Shown piece after piece: positions 5,541 through 5,756 of a stretch of DNA of 5,756 nt. The notes below the pieces were generated by a model. That model was not told the origin of the DNA and searched no databases. It saw only the letters and a list, made by a program, of their open reading frames with translations. Origin of the DNA: Pseudomonadota bacterium (lineage in GTDB: Bacteria; Pseudomonadota; Alphaproteobacteria; Rhizobiales; Rhizobiaceae); NCBI GenBank assembly GCA_023416545.1, contig JAEZHO010000291.1, forward strand, positions 1 through 5,756, given 5' to 3'. Position numbers and translations under genes: made by a program. Position 1 is the stretch's first letter. Each line of letters opens with the position of its first letter.

Positions 5541-5643
5541 GCCGCACCTCCCGGCGCTGCCGCGCGAGATAGCGTTCGTTCGACTTGCGACCCTTCCAGG
5601 CCAACCATCCGTATAGGGCGCGGAGATAGAGGGGGAGGGTCAT
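5533..5643 (-). CDS. Small basic protein (36 aa)
   Basis: A 36-residue frame starts MTLPLYLRALYGWLAWKG and ends RYLARQRREVRHG. The N-terminal half is hydrophobic and aromatic (LPLYLRALYGWLAW, perhaps an amphipathic or membrane-touching helix); the second half is very basic. The ATG overlaps the stop of the upstream gene as ATGA, with GGGGG 6 nt before it, and the stop overlaps the HNH start by 8 nt, so it fits a coupled operon. No family is recognised. Its tight fit between neighbours is the main evidence that it is translated. Confidence 0.62.
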   Translation of the reverse strand: MTLPLYLRALYGWLAWKGRKSNERYLARQRREVRHG

Positions 5644-5756
5644 GCCGCGCCCCCGATCTCTTCCGGCTCGACGCCGAGCATCTCCGCGTGGAAGCTGATC
5701 GCCCCTTCGGCGCTGGCATTCCCGTTGAAGATCGACCGCATGGACTTGGCAATGGA
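5640..5756 (-). CDS. 3' end of an unknown gene of the element (38 aa visible)
   Basis: The frame is open from the right edge and encodes the last 38 residues, ending FHAEMLGVEPEEIGGAA. Codons are mostly GC-ending, and the frame ends in an ATGA overlap with the 36-aa gene, so it is very likely the tail of a real gene at the head of this operon. Too little is visible to name a family; the start lies beyond the window. Confidence 0.65.
   Translation of the reverse strand, partial: SIAKSMRSIFNGNASAEGAISFHAEMLGVEPEEIGGAA

Noticed and set aside
5465..5752. - strand 95-codon frame over the 36-aa gene and the HNH start
   Set aside because: It overlaps the HNH start in the wrong frame and is rich in S, R, P and A; the alternative frames explain the region with coupled starts and stops.
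3051..5756. CRISPR array or toxin-antitoxin pair in the element
   Set aside because: No regularly spaced direct repeats are seen, and no pair of small genes shows a toxin or antitoxin signature.

Overview
The window reads as a piece of an alphaproteobacterial chromosome, most likely a Rhizobiales/Rhizobiaceae member. The reasons are the high GC content, strongly GC-ending codons in the left half, the style of the encoded proteins, and a tRNA promoter close to the rhizobial CTTGAC-N17-CTATAT form. The genus is inferred from general appearance only; no database search was possible.

Left part (1 to about 3050), chromosomal backbone, all on the + strand: the C-terminal half of a fold-type-I PLP-dependent aminotransferase (LysN/MocR-like), closed by a long perfect hairpin; a complete endonuclease/exonuclease/phosphatase (EEP) family protein; a complete PhzF-family isomerase/epimerase-like protein; and tRNA-Lys(CTT) with its own promoter. 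These look like independent housekeeping or metabolic genes rather than one pathway.

Right part (about 3051 to 5756), mobile DNA: a tyrosine recombinase lies tail-to-tail with the tRNA, its stop 64 nt from the tRNA 3' end. This is the classic layout of a prophage or genomic island inserted in the 3' end of a tRNA gene. Behind it on the - strand is a tightly packed series read right to left: the 3' end of an unknown gene, a 36-residue basic protein, an HNH endonuclease, a doubtful 272-codon frame, a 68-residue protein and the integrase. Nearly every junction is an ATGA-type or short overlap. The element continues beyond the right edge, so its other attachment site is not visible.

The least explained part is 4334-5144. 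On the + strand it holds a small gene with an excellent ribosome binding site (4529-4789), lying wholly inside the doubtful - strand frame. It also holds a compact block at 4909-5064 with two dyads, a promoter-like pair, four copies of AATTGC and a strong intrinsic terminator, which together look like a small RNA gene or control region of the element. This block is the best candidate for something undescribed, but it rests on sequence pattern alone.
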